Source: Acidobacteriaceae bacterium
GTDB lineage: Bacteria; Acidobacteriota; Terriglobia; Terriglobales; Acidobacteriaceae
DNA length: 64,000 nt
Reading direction: 5' to 3'
Assembly: GCA_025355505.1 (NCBI GenBank)
Contig: JANXZM010000061.1
Coordinates: 1 to 64,000 of the forward strand
Within the stretch, counting starts at the first letter, position 1. Each line of letters opens with the position of its first letter. The notes beneath the pieces were generated by a model. The model had not been told where the DNA came from, did not search any database, and saw only the letters and a program-made list of their open reading frames with translations. Shown here one piece after another: positions 26,417 through 34,872 of the stretch. The position numbers and the translations under genes are program-made.

Positions 26417-28057
26417 TCAGAAATCCTTCCGAGCTCGAAACGGAATTACCACTACCGCTTCGAGTGCCACCGGTTTCCCCGCTCTAACTGCCGGCAGGAA
26501 TTTCCAGCGGGCCAGGGCATGCGCCGCATAGGAATCCAGACGTTCGTCCGGGCTGTTGAGGACGCGAATGTCACCCACCATGCCATCAGAGTGAATGACC
26601 GCATAGAGGGTGACCATGCCGTGCACGTTGGCACGCATTAGTTCCAGCGGATAGCCGGGGTCCGATTTTTCCGTGGCCACCGGCGCCAGCAGTTCCCCTT
26701 CTTTGTGTCCCGCCTGGAGTTCCGCAAACCGGATCACCCAACTACCGGTCGAGGAATTCAGGTTCGGCATATTCAGCGCCATCTCATAGAAGCGCTTAAC
26801 GCCAAAGACCTGGCGGTCCACGTCGGTGATCTTATCGTCAGGAACCGCAGACAGGGCGCGCGCGGGCGAACGAGCGCCCGGCGTGGCTCCCGGAGTTGAA
26901 AGGCTAGCCATCTCGCCTGCGTCGTGCGCTCCGTTGCTGGGCGTTTTGAAGCCGCCGCTGCCGTCTCCTCTACCGCCCAAGGCCTTCGCATCCAATTTCG
27001 ATCCCGCCAAACCTGGTGTTCCCGAAGCACCCGGTTTTCCCTGAGGAGTCGCGACGAATGTTCCCCGGCGATTGCCTCCGGGAACAGTGACAGGCCCGTT
27101 GGGCGCGACGGGATGAATCCCCAACGCGATCATGCGTCCGTTCGACCTGGCGCCGCCCCCCGCTGCCATGGTCGGAGGAGGACCCACCGGTTGCACGCTG
27201 CCGCCCGGCAGACGTCCGCTACCGCGCGCCGCCAGCGAATGTTGTTCCGCCAGCATAAGCTGCGGAGCCGGCGCCACCACTACGCTCGGGCCAATGTTCA
27301 TGCGCCCGACGTGTCCCTTGGTCGATTGCGTTAACTCCGGAGGTGGTTCCACCACCGCCGTCTCTGGCCCGGCCAGTCCGCGGGTGTGATGCTGCGTCAC
27401 TTCCGGAGGCGGCGGAATCACGTCCGATTTCATCGCCGCCTGCACCACGCGGTCCCGCGCAAACTGCACCTCGGGCGCGGGCGCCACGACCTGCGTCTCG
27501 GGCCCGACCATGCGGCGGATGGAAGCTTGCGTCGCATCCAGCGGAACCGCCGGGACTATCGCTCCCGGGGCAATAATGTTGGGCAAGGCAACGTCGCGGG
27601 CGAGCTTGAGATCGGGCGGCACAACGATGGTTTGGGACCGGTTGTCCGCTTCCCGCGGAACGGAAAGGATCGGCTCCCTGGCGTAAGCGGGGTCTCGATT
27701 TTCCGCCTTCGGAGCCTCGGACGCGGCCGTAAAGAGCGGAGGCAAATATTCTTCCGGCGAATACGTTACCAGCGACGACCGGTCAAACGTGGCGCGATCC
27801 AGAATTTTTTGCTGTCGAATCCACGAGAGCGAAATTGTCCATATGAGGGCGACTGCCGCCGCGTGCAACAGCGCGGATTGCAGGAAGCGTCCCCACGGCA
27901 GCTTTTGCTGGACGAATACATCCCGCCACAGATCGAATTCGTCGTCGCCGGGCAATTCCGCTGGACGAAAAGCTGCCCGAACTCCGCGCCAGAATTCCGG
28001 GCTGGCGGGATCGCGTTCCACCAAAAATCTCAACAGTTTCTTCTCCGGGGATTCCAT
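26417..28057 (-). CDS. TonB-like protein with long Pro/Ala/Gly linker
   Basis: A 546-residue protein. A cytoplasmic N-terminal part (about 1-55) is followed by one membrane helix (FLQSALLHAAAVALIWTISLSWI), a long low-complexity periplasmic stretch rich in Pro, Ala and Gly with recurring blocks (GPETQVVAPAPEVQFARD, GPETAVVEPPPELTQ) and a C-terminal TonB domain (GYPLELMRANVHGMVTLYAVIHSDGM, then ALARWKFLPAVRAGKPVAL). TonB-type proteins transmit proton-motive energy to outer membrane receptors such as the one at 11.8 kb. ExbBD genes are not in the window. The extra 55-residue cytoplasmic head is unusual for TonB. Confidence 0.85.
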   Translation of the reverse strand: MESPEKKLLRFLVERDPASPEFWRGVRAAFRPAELPGDDEFDLWRDVFVQQKLPWGRFLQSALLHAAAVALIWTISLSWIRQQKILDRATFDRSSLVTYSPEEYLPPLFTAASEAPKAENRDPAYAREPILSVPREADNRSQTIVVPPDLKLARDVALPNIIAPGAIVPAVPLDATQASIRRMVGPETQVVAPAPEVQFARDRVVQAAMKSDVIPPPPEVTQHHTRGLAGPETAVVEPPPELTQSTKGHVGRMNIGPSVVVAPAPQLMLAEQHSLAARGSGRLPGGSVQPVGPPPTMAAGGGARSNGRMIALGIHPVAPNGPVTVPGGNRRGTFVATPQGKPGASGTPGLAGSKLDAKALGGRGDGSGGFKTPSNGAHDAGEMASLSTPGATPGARSPARALSAVPDDKITDVDRQVFGVKRFYEMALNMPNLNSSTGSWVIRFAELQAGHKEGELLAPVATEKSDPGYPLELMRANVHGMVTLYAVIHSDGMVGDIRVLNSPDERLDSYAAHALARWKFLPAVRAGKPVALEAVVVIPFRARKDF

Positions 28058-28256
28058 TTCGCTCCAAGTTGCTCTCTAGCCAACTCCCACGACAATGCCC
28101 CCGGAAGGCGGGTTCCGCGGCGCTTTGGCTGGCTCGCCACGGACGGCTACTCTGTAGTCAGATTATAACTGACCTCGAGGGGTTGCTTGGCGTAACGTAA
28201 CCGCATTTTGCTCGCTCATAATCATGACGACTATACTGAAGACTTCCGAGGTGAGC

Positions 28257-28784
28257 ATGCCGATCCACACCCATGGCTTCCACACGCGGCAAGTTGCGTG
28301 TTTCGTTCTCGTTGCGTTGATGCTTGCGGGCGCGCAGGTGAACCCGGATCGACAGAATAAAGATCGGGAGAGTCCGGCAACGCCCGGCGCGGATTACTCC
28401 GGCATGTACAGCTTCTTGCGCGACGGCGAATTTGTGCAGGTGACCGTCGAAGACCGGGGACGCGTTACCGGCTTTGTTTCGCGCTACGGCGATTCGGAGA
28501 ACGATCGTGGCGTTTTTCTCGATCACTTTTTTAAGCCGGGTAAGCTCGATGGCAACCAACTCGCGTTTACCACCGAGACCGTGCATGGCCTGTCGTTCGA
28601 GTTTCGGGGGACGGTCGAGCGCGGCGAGGGCAAGAGTCCGGGCGACGAAGCGTATTATGTGCTGAAAGGAACTCTCGTCGAAAACACGAGCGACGAAGCA
28701 AAGAAAACTTTCTCCCGCTCGCGCGAGGTTGCACTGAAAAGCTTCCCGCAGGATGTGATTCCTCCACATGCGAAAAAGAAGTAG
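28257..28784 (+). CDS. exported protein of unknown function
   Basis: About 175 residues with a signal peptide (QVACFVLVALMLAGAQ) and a beta-rich body (GMYSFLRDGEFVQVTVEDRGRVTGFVSRYG, FEFRGTVERG). The central FLRDGEFVQVTVED block occurs in several acidobacterial exported proteins of unknown role, as far as I recall. ATG 28257 is chosen over 28224 because GAGGTGAG lies just upstream. It is followed by the SYLF gene on the same strand after 100 bp. Confidence 0.65.
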   Translation: MPIHTHGFHTRQVACFVLVALMLAGAQVNPDRQNKDRESPATPGADYSGMYSFLRDGEFVQVTVEDRGRVTGFVSRYGDSENDRGVFLDHFFKPGKLDGNQLAFTTETVHGLSFEFRGTVERGEGKSPGDEAYYVLKGTLVENTSDEAKKTFSRSREVALKSFPQDVIPPHAKKK

Positions 28785-28884
28785 GCCGTCAGTTTTCGAG
28801 ATGCCATCGATCAATTTACCTCTCGAACCGTCGTTTGAACCAGCGTTCGAACGATCGGTCAAACCATCGATGCAAGGAGCGATT

Positions 28885-29577
28885 ATGAAAAAGGAAGTAT
28901 TGCTGGTAGTTCTCATGTTGGTCTGCGTGCTGCCGGTTGTGGGACAGAAGAAGGAAAACGAGCGCATCAACGAAGCCGCGACCGTGATGAAGGAAATCCT
29001 CGGCATGCCGGACGGGGTTCCGAAGGATCTGCTGAACAAGACGGATTGCATTGTGATCTATCCGTCGGTAAAAAAGGCGGCGTTTATTGTAGGCGGCAGC
29101 TATGGGCGAGGACTGATCACCTGCCGCAAGGGGCAGGACTTTTCAGGTCCGTGGAGCGCACCGGCGATGTTTGCGCTGGAGGGCGGGAGTTTCGGTTTCC
29201 AAATTGGAGCGCAGGCAACCGACTTCGTGCTGCTGGTGATGAATGAGTCGGGCGCAAAATCGGTGATGTCGAGCAAGGTGAAGCTGGGAGCGGACGCTTC
29301 GGTTGCGGCCGGCCCGGTGGGACGCGCCGCTTCCGCGGAAACCGATATCGTTATGAAAGCTGAGATTCTGTCGTACTCCAGATCAAAAGGACTGTTTGCA
29401 GGCTTGTCGCTGGAGGGTTCGACAATGCGATCCGACGACGGAGGCAACAAGTCCCTGTACGGAAAAGAACTGAGCGCCAAGGAGATCGTGCGGGAGGGAA
29501 AAGTTGCGCCACCCGCGTCGGCGCAGGGACTGCTGGCGATCCTGAGGAAAGCTTCTCCGAAGCACGTGAATAAGTAG
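28885..29577 (+). CDS. exported SYLF-domain lipid-binding protein (YSC84-like)
   Basis: About 230 residues with a signal peptide (LLVVLMLVCVLPVVGQ) followed by a SYLF/DUF500 domain (VIYPSVKKAAFIVGGSYGRGLI, ALEGGSFGFQIGAQATDFVLLVMN, KLGADASVAAGPVGR). The family binds phosphoinositide-like or other anionic lipids. ATG 28885 has AAGGAG 5 nt upstream; the track's earlier start adds an unrelated 39 residues. A strong terminator lies 70 bp downstream. Confidence 0.88.
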   Translation: MKKEVLLVVLMLVCVLPVVGQKKENERINEAATVMKEILGMPDGVPKDLLNKTDCIVIYPSVKKAAFIVGGSYGRGLITCRKGQDFSGPWSAPAMFALEGGSFGFQIGAQATDFVLLVMNESGAKSVMSSKVKLGADASVAAGPVGRAASAETDIVMKAEILSYSRSKGLFAGLSLEGSTMRSDDGGNKSLYGKELSAKEIVREGKVAPPASAQGLLAILRKASPKHVNK

Positions 29578-29649
29578 TTCCGGCCGGGTAAATTGGGCGG
29601 TACGGGTGCGGGTTGTGGAAATACCGGCCGCCGACCAGACCCGTCAAGA

Positions 29650-29692
29650 CCCCCCGAACCGGGCTTATGGCCCTTTCGGGGGGTTGTTTTTT
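29650..29692 (+). terminator. Rho-independent terminator after SYLF gene
   Basis: CCCCCCGAA and TTCGGGGGG form a perfect 9-bp stem around a loop that itself contains GGGC/GCCC. It is followed by TTGTTTTTT. It isolates the SYLF gene from the sigma-54 activator gene downstream. Confidence 0.88.
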
Positions 29693-29706
29693 CCTCTCCG
29701 TGGGTG

Positions 29707-29739
29707 AAAAATTAACCCTTAAGTCCGCGGTTAATTTTT
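29707..29739. promoter_or_regulatory. TTAACC/GGTTAA inverted repeat before the sigma-54 activator
   Basis: AAAAATTAACC and GGTTAATTTTT are perfect 11-bp arms with an 11-bp spacer, about 50 bp upstream of the activator start. The same GGTTAA half-site recurs downstream at 31196-31232, suggesting one regulator binds both, possibly the activator itself. Confidence 0.55.
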
Positions 29740-29791
29740 GCTCGCTTCCGCCCCCGCGGTAAGCGGCGTTTGGGGGCCTACTCGCGTGTCA

Positions 29792-31189
29792 ATGAACGTT
29801 CCATTCAGCAGCGCGGCCGCGCGCATTGCCGTGATGACCACCGACGAGTCGGTCATACTGGCTGCTCAGGAAAACCTCGCCTCGGATTTTCATATCACTT
29901 TGCTGGACGCGGGCGATGGCGTGCTGGCGCTGCAGAATGAAGTTCCGCTGGAAGCCGTCATTCTGGACCTGGACACACCGGAGGGGCCGGCCGAGCCGAT
30001 GCTGGAATTGGTCAGCCATCTCCGCGCGAAGGATGAGCACCTGGTGCTGATTGGCCTGATCCAGTCGCTGACCAAAGTATCGCGGCGCAAGTTTCTGGCG
30101 GCGGGAATCGCTCACTGTTTTGTGGCCCCGGTCGAATTTGCCGAAGTGCAGCGGTTCCTGCAGAGCGCGCTCGATCAGCGCCGACTCGATATCGAAGGGC
30201 AAAAAGTCCGTGAAGATGCGCGGAGCCGGTATTGCTTCGGTGAGCTGATCGGCGGCAGTGAAGCCATGCGTCGGGTGTATGACGCGGTCAGCCGCGTAGC
30301 GCCGGGTAACACCACGATCATGATCCTGGGTGAGAGCGGCACCGGGAAAGAACTGGTGGCGCGCGCCATTGTAGCCAACAGCCAGCGGAGCGAGCAGGCT
30401 TTTATCAGCGTAAACTGCGCGGCGCTGCCGGAAGCGCTGATTGAATCGGAATTGTTTGGGCACGAAAAGGGGGCGTTCACGGGAGCGCACCAATCGCGCG
30501 CGGGGCACATCGAGATGGCCCATGGAGGCACGCTGTTTCTCGACGAGATCGGCGCGGTGGGGCTGGCGCTGCAGAGCAAGCTACTGCGGGTTCTGGAACA
30601 ACACACGGTCCAGCGCCTTGGGGGGAAGGTGCCGAGGAAGATCGACTTTCGCCTGATCACGGCGACCAATGAAGATCTTGAGCAGGCGATGCATGCGGGA
30701 AGATTCCGCGAAGATCTTTATTACCGGATCAACGTGATTCCGATTGTTCTGCCTCTGTTGCGCGAGCGGCAAGGCGACATCGCGCTGCTGGTGGATCACT
30801 TTCTGCGTTTTTACTGCGCCGCGAACAGTCTGCCGGTCAAAACCATCGACACCGACGCGCTGGAGGTGCTGGAGGACTATCACTGGCCGGGCAACGTGCG
30901 CGAACTGGAAAACCTGATGCAGCGGCTGGTGCTGATGGTCCCGGGTTCGAACATCGCCGTAAAACATCTGCCGCAGGGAATCTTGTACACAAGCTCAGTG
31001 AAACAGGAGTCTCTACTGATCCCGGAAGAGGGGCTTTCCTTTGACGAGGAGATGGCGCGGATCGAAGTCGCGTACCTGCAGGCGGCGCTGCGGCGGACCG
31101 ATGGAAAAAAGACGGCGGCAGCGGCGCTGCTGCGGATGGACGGGCAAAAGATGAAGTATCTCTGCCGCAAGTACGGGCTTCAGAGTTGA
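29792..31189 (+). CDS. sigma-54-dependent Fis-family response regulator-like activator
   Basis: About 465 residues: a receiver-like domain (about 10-120, with [11 protein letters not shown] as the region of the phosphorylated Asp), an AAA+ sigma-54 interaction domain with Walker A GESGTGKE, the sigma-54 contact loop GAFTGA, Walker [10 protein letters not shown] and arginine finger [12 protein letters not shown], then a HTH_8/Fis helix near the end ([25 protein letters not shown]). Such proteins bind upstream sites and remodel RNA polymerase with sigma-54. The receiver lacks a clear acidic pair, so it may be a degenerate sensor. A GTG at 29786 is an alternative start. GGTTAA palindromes follow directly. 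Confidence 0.9.
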   Translation: MNVPFSSAAARIAVMTTDESVILAAQENLASDFHITLLDAGDGVLALQNEVPLEAVILDLDTPEGPAEPMLELVSHLRAKDEHLVLIGLIQSLTKVSRRKFLAAGIAHCFVAPVEFAEVQRFLQSALDQRRLDIEGQKVREDARSRYCFGELIGGSEAMRRVYDAVSRVAPGNTTIMILGESGTGKELVARAIVANSQRSEQAFISVNCAALPEALIESELFGHEKGAFTGAHQSRAGHIEMAHGGTLFLDEIGAVGLALQSKLLRVLEQHTVQRLGGKVPRKIDFRLITATNEDLEQAMHAGRFREDLYYRINVIPIVLPLLRERQGDIALLVDHFLRFYCAANSLPVKTIDTDALEVLEDYHWPGNVRELENLMQRLVLMVPGSNIAVKHLPQGILYTSSVKQESLLIPEEGLSFDEEMARIEVAYLQAALRRTDGKKTAAAALLRMDGQKMKYLCRKYGLQS

Positions 31190-31195
31190 GCAATT

Positions 31196-31232
31196 GGTTA
31201 AAAACTAACCTCCCGGTGGTTAATTATTAACC
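31196..31232. promoter_or_regulatory. two GGTTAA palindromes (candidate enhancer sites)
   Basis: GGTTAAAAACTAACC and GGTTAATTATTAACC (a perfect 7-1-7 palindrome) are 22 bp apart, two helix turns, and lie about 115-150 bp upstream of the -24/-12 promoter. That is the usual distance for enhancer sites of sigma-54 activators. Motif sharing with 29707-29739 supports a common regulator. Confidence 0.6.
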
Positions 31233-31346
31233 GTGCGGGAGGACGCGGGCGGAAAAACCGCTCCCCCACGAAGAACAGTTCTTGTATCTTGCTGAAATGA
31301 TTGAGGCTCACAGGCAGACGCCCTGCGTTCTGGGCGCTGTGGGGTT

Positions 31347-31362
31347 TGGCATGGCTCTTGCA
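31347..31362 (+). promoter_or_regulatory. sigma-54 (-24/-12) promoter
   Basis: TGGCATGGCTCTTGCA fits TGGCACG-N4-TTGCA with one mismatch in the -24 block. Transcription would start near 31373, giving an 80-nt leader before the ASKVA-repeat gene. The activator gene and its likely enhancer sites lie immediately upstream. A perfect AAGAACAGTTCTT palindrome also lies between them at 31271. Confidence 0.8.
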
Positions 31363-31453
31363 ATATGGAATGGCAGACAAGGCGGGGCAAACAAGACTCC
31401 CTGCGGTCAAAGCATCCAGATCGAAAACTTCCGCAAAGGAAATGGAGAACCAA

Positions 31454-31699
31454 ATGAGCATCGAAAAGAAATCGCTGATCAACAACATGACGGCCACCAA
31501 GAAGGCCCTCTTCGCCACCTCGCCTGCCAGCCCGATCGTCTCCAACAAGATCGCTGAGAAGAGCTCGGTGTCTGCGAGCAAAGTCGCTGCCAGTAAAGTA
31601 GCCGCCAGCAAGGTAGCCGCGAGCAAAGTAGCCGCCAGCAAAGTAGCTGCCAGCAAAGTCGCTGCCAGCAAAGTCGCCGCCAGCAAGATGCTTGGCTAG
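31454..31699 (+). CDS. small lysine-rich protein with seven ASKVA repeats
   Basis: An 81-residue cysteine-free protein. A 40-residue leader-like part (MSIEKKSLINNMTATKKALF, then ATSPASPIVSNKIAEKSSVS) is followed by seven tandem ASKVA units and an ASKMLG end. The repeat codons vary (GTC/GTA, AGC/AGT, AAA/AAG), so the peptide repeat is held by selection rather than recent slippage. ATG 31454 has GGAG 7 nt upstream; ATG 31442 is an alternative. The ORF track's 31301 start would lie inside the sigma-54 promoter. It may be a secreted peptide processed by the exporter genes facing it, or a histone-like repeat protein such as AlgP. Confidence 0.72.
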   Translation: MSIEKKSLINNMTATKKALFATSPASPIVSNKIAEKSSVSASKVAASKVAASKVAASKVAASKVAASKVAASKVAASKMLG

Positions 31700-31723
31700 A
31701 ATTTCAGGGTATTGTACTAGCTT

Positions 31724-31761
31724 AGGGGCCGTGCGGTGGGGGACTGCGCGGCCTTTAGGTT
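31724..31761 (+). terminator. probable terminator between ASKVA gene and exporter operon
   Basis: GGCCGTGCGG and CTGCGCGGCC pair imperfectly around TGGGGGA and are followed by TTTAGGTTTTTT. It sits between convergent genes and would end the ASKVA transcript. Confidence 0.55.
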
Positions 31762-31763
31762 TT

Positions 31764-33923
31764 TTACCAGAGTTTCCGTCTGACGAAATCGCTGACCGTT
31801 CGCCAAACCAAGCCGGCGATGCTGCGGCGCACGGTGTAGATCTTGGCCGTGCCGGTCATTCCATACATCAGTTTGCTTTCAGAGTTCGGTTCCTGCACCG
31901 TGACGGCGTAGTAGCGTGGTGCAGCCAGCCCCTTATATTCGGATTTCGGTTCCAGCCCCGGCTCGATCTCCGAGGACGCCAAAGCGATCTCCCCGACCAC
32001 ACCTGACAGTGACCGGAAAGAGGAATCCACGCGAAGGCTGACTGCCTGCCCGGGCCTAACCTCGCGCATTTCAGATTCCCGAACGTACAGGCGTGCCGAC
32101 AGCGAAGAAAGATCCGCGATCTCAACCGCGGTGGCGCCGGCATTTAGATGCGAGCCGAGCAGATCAGCCGTGCGCGGGCTTACTACGCTGCCGGCAATTG
32201 GACTGCGCAGTTGCAACTGCTTAACCTTCCGGGCCAGCAATTGAGATTTCTCGCGAGTTTTCTGAAATTCCTGCTCCACCCCGACCGCATCCGTGTAGTG
32301 CATCTGGGCCTCGGTGTTGCGGGAGCGGGCCAGTTGCAGATCAGCCTCCGTCAGCGCCTGTTGCGACTCCAGATCAAGATTGCGCAGGCGCAGGAGCGGG
32401 CTATCGCGATCCACCGTCTGTCCCTCATGCACGAGCACTTCGACCACGGTTCCGGGGACTTCGGCGCGAACCACGGCGCGCTGCACTGGTTCGAGAATGA
32501 ATCGTGCGTGCACGGTGTCCCGAAGATACGGAATAACGAGCAGCGCGACAAGAACGATGGTAAGAATTGCGATGCGCGCGGGTGTCATCGAACGTACCAG
32601 CGAGGATCTGAGCAGCGGGTCCCGCTTCGCGGTGTATACGGTTTGCATAAATTTTCCAAATTTTAGAAGTCTGGATTTGAAGATCAGAAACGCCACCAAA
32701 ATCGTAGGAATGAACGCCCACTCCGGGCTGTAGTGGCGAAAGATGTTCCCCACAAACCTCGCCACTGCGTACAGAAGCAGGTAGCTGTACATGCCTGAGA
32801 GGATCGCGTAGGGCACGAAAAACCAGCGCAGTCGCGGACGGACATAGGCGACTTCGACGGGAAGCCGGAGGATGTGTTTCTGCACCCAGCCCGACACCAG
32901 CGCGGTTGAACGCTCCTTGATTTCGTCAAGGCCGAGGGTTTCCGACAATATGTAATAGCCGTCGAGCTTGATCAACGGGTTGAGATTCATGAGTACGACA
33001 GCGACCCCGGTGATCAAGATCACTTTGTAGGCGAGATCGTGGATGGAGCCGCCCGGCGGCGTCCCCCACCAGACCGCGGTGGCAGCGGCACAGATGATTA
33101 ACTCCGTCCAGATGCCTGCCAGCATGGTGACCACGCGCTGGAAGCGATTGGCATAGACCCACGCCTCGGTCACGTCGACGAAGAACGCGGGCGTCAGGTA
33201 GATCAGGTGAAAGCCCGTGCTGTGGACGCCGCCTCCGTAGTGCTTGCAGGTGACTGCGTGCGCCGACTCATGAAAGAACGCCATGATCAGGAACAGAAAC
33301 CAGAACTCGGCGAGATCGGCGGCCGACTTATCGGTGAATGTATAGTATTCAAGCGTGTCGGCGCCGATCTGCGACCACTGGGTGACAAAGATGTAAACCA
33401 TGAACGCAAAGATGACGAGCGTCAGGGCCGTAAACCACGGGGTGTAGATAAACTGCAGGCTGCGGTGCGCGGTGTCAACCAACTTGTCCGCATCCCATTG
33501 CGCGATCGGGATGCGCGCCATGTCCCCGGCCTTGGCCTTTTTCTGTTTCTTACGGCGGTCGCGCAGTTTCTGCATGAGCGCGATGTTTTTTTCGTGCGGA
33601 GACTGATACCAGAAATCAGCGTCCTGCATCATCTCCGCGAAATTCCGGACCTGTTCGACGCCCAACTGGATTGCAGTCTCCGCCAGGAATAACTCCGCAA
33701 TTTCCGCATAAGGCCGCTGCCCATCAAATAGATGCGCGAGCTTCCATTGTTCCGGGGTCAAGCGGAAAATGTTCGTCGATCCCGGCACATGCGCCAGAAA
33801 CATCGGCGCGCCTTCCTCGATGTGCTGGCGGCCCACCAGTCGCGCATCGATCTTGAAGACGCGCTTGCTCCGTGTGGGCGTGGTTATCTCGGGAAGAACA
33901 TCCAGCGCTTCTGCCAGGTTCAT
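31764..33923 (-). CDS. PqqD-like / M50 site-2 protease / HlyD fusion protein
   Basis: A 719-residue fusion. Residues about 20-110 look like a PqqD/RRE-type peptide-binding domain (TNIFRLTPEQWKLAHLFDGQRPYAEIAELF). Next is a membrane M50 metalloprotease with HExxH in FFHESAHAV and the second metal motif in LNPLIKLDGYY. The last 220 residues are a HlyD-like adaptor (VQRAVVRAEVPGTVVEVLVHEGQTV and IAGSVVSPRTADLLG). This combines substrate recognition, membrane proteolysis and export. Its ATG overlaps the stop of the upstream adaptor gene as ATGA. I infer a peptide maturation-export role for the facing ASKVA gene. Confidence 0.82.
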   Translation of the reverse strand: MNLAEALDVLPEITTPTRSKRVFKIDARLVGRQHIEEGAPMFLAHVPGSTNIFRLTPEQWKLAHLFDGQRPYAEIAELFLAETAIQLGVEQVRNFAEMMQDADFWYQSPHEKNIALMQKLRDRRKKQKKAKAGDMARIPIAQWDADKLVDTAHRSLQFIYTPWFTALTLVIFAFMVYIFVTQWSQIGADTLEYYTFTDKSAADLAEFWFLFLIMAFFHESAHAVTCKHYGGGVHSTGFHLIYLTPAFFVDVTEAWVYANRFQRVVTMLAGIWTELIICAAATAVWWGTPPGGSIHDLAYKVILITGVAVVLMNLNPLIKLDGYYILSETLGLDEIKERSTALVSGWVQKHILRLPVEVAYVRPRLRWFFVPYAILSGMYSYLLLYAVARFVGNIFRHYSPEWAFIPTILVAFLIFKSRLLKFGKFMQTVYTAKRDPLLRSSLVRSMTPARIAILTIVLVALLVIPYLRDTVHARFILEPVQRAVVRAEVPGTVVEVLVHEGQTVDRDSPLLRLRNLDLESQQALTEADLQLARSRNTEAQMHYTDAVGVEQEFQKTREKSQLLARKVKQLQLRSPIAGSVVSPRTADLLGSHLNAGATAVEIADLSSLSARLYVRESEMREVRPGQAVSLRVDSSFRSLSGVVGEIALASSEIEPGLEPKSEYKGLAAPRYYAVTVQEPNSESKLMYGMTGTAKIYTVRRSIAGLVWRTVSDFVRRKLW

Positions 33924-34831
33924 GGCAGGTTGGGAACACGGATGCTCGTGGTCATGCCCGGTCGTAGATCTTTGGTGGGTCCGACGAGTTGGGCGAGAAC
34001 TTCGATGGTGCCGCTGGAAGGATCGATGACCGGACTGATTTGCATTACCTTGGCGCTGAACCTGGCGCCTCCACTGTCGGCCGAGGTGACTTCGAAGGTT
34101 TGCCCGCGCTGAATCTTACCGGCGAAGCGCTCGGGGAGAGTAAACTTCACGCGCAGCGGCGAAGTTTCTGTGATCCAGAACATGCGATCGCCGCGGTTGA
34201 CCTGTTGTCCGGCGCGAACGTAGCGGCGCGCTACAATCCCTGAAAACGGGGCGCGAATGCGAGTTTTCTCCAGCTCAAGTTCAAGCGAGCGCTCGGTCTG
34301 TTGCGAGTTGACAAGCATCTCCTGCACGCGCTTGACGTCCCACTGGTCCGATTCGGCTTTGAAGCGGGCGTGATCGAACTGCTCCTGGGTGATGAGCTGG
34401 GCCTCCCACATTTTTCGCGAACGTTCGGCGTCGGCTTCTAGCACCTTGGCTTCCGCTTCCCAGTTCTTAAGGTCGGCTGCGGTGCTGCGGGTGCGGGCGC
34501 GCGCCGCATTGAGGTCAGCGGTCGCCTGACGATCATCCAGCTGGGCCAAAAGCCGGCCTTCACGAACCATGAGCCCAGGTTCAGCGTGAACTTCGGCGAC
34601 AACTCCGTCGCGCTGTGCAGCAACGTCCACCTGGTGCTCGACGATGAGCGGGCCGGAGGCGACAAAGAAAGGCTCGCGATCGGACGGAAGAGGAGGAGGA
34701 GCGGCGGGCGCGTTCGGGACGGGCCGAGCCGCAGCGGTAACTTCGGCAGGCCTCGAGTCGCTGCAGCCAAACTGCGAGAGGACGAGTGTGAGTAACAGCA
34801 AAATCTTCGCCGCGGTTTTCAAGTTCATCAT
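33920..34831 (-). CDS. HlyD/RND-type periplasmic adaptor lipoprotein
   Basis: About 303 residues starting MMNLKTAAKI. A lipobox (LLLTLVLSQFGCSDS) is followed by a Pro-rich linker, a biotin/lipoyl hairpin (VDVAAQRDGVVAEVHAEPGLMV), a long coiled-coil (ARTRSTAADLKNWEAEAKVLEADAE, continuing to LELELEKTRIRAPF) and beta-barrel and membrane-proximal domains (VKFTLPERFAGKIQ, LRPGMTTSIRV). Such adaptors bridge an inner-membrane pump to an outer-membrane channel. The start at 34831 lies after the upstream gene's stop. It sits between a GAF-HlyD and an M50-HlyD gene, so the system has three adaptors, and no ABC or RND pump is next to it. Confidence 0.86.
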   Translation of the reverse strand: MMNLKTAAKILLLLTLVLSQFGCSDSRPAEVTAAARPVPNAPAAPPPLPSDREPFFVASGPLIVEHQVDVAAQRDGVVAEVHAEPGLMVREGRLLAQLDDRQATADLNAARARTRSTAADLKNWEAEAKVLEADAERSRKMWEAQLITQEQFDHARFKAESDQWDVKRVQEMLVNSQQTERSLELELEKTRIRAPFSGIVARRYVRAGQQVNRGDRMFWITETSPLRVKFTLPERFAGKIQRGQTFEVTSADSGGARFSAKVMQISPVIDPSSGTIEVLAQLVGPTKDLRPGMTTSIRVPNLP

Positions 34832-34872
34832 CGCTTGTTCCTGACTTCGCCCCTCACTCACCGATCCAATCG

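Noticed and set aside
31560-31690. CRISPR-like or tandem-repeat array at the ASKVA gene
   Set aside because: The 15-bp repeats have no spacers and translate into a constant pentapeptide with variable codons, so it is a coding repeat.
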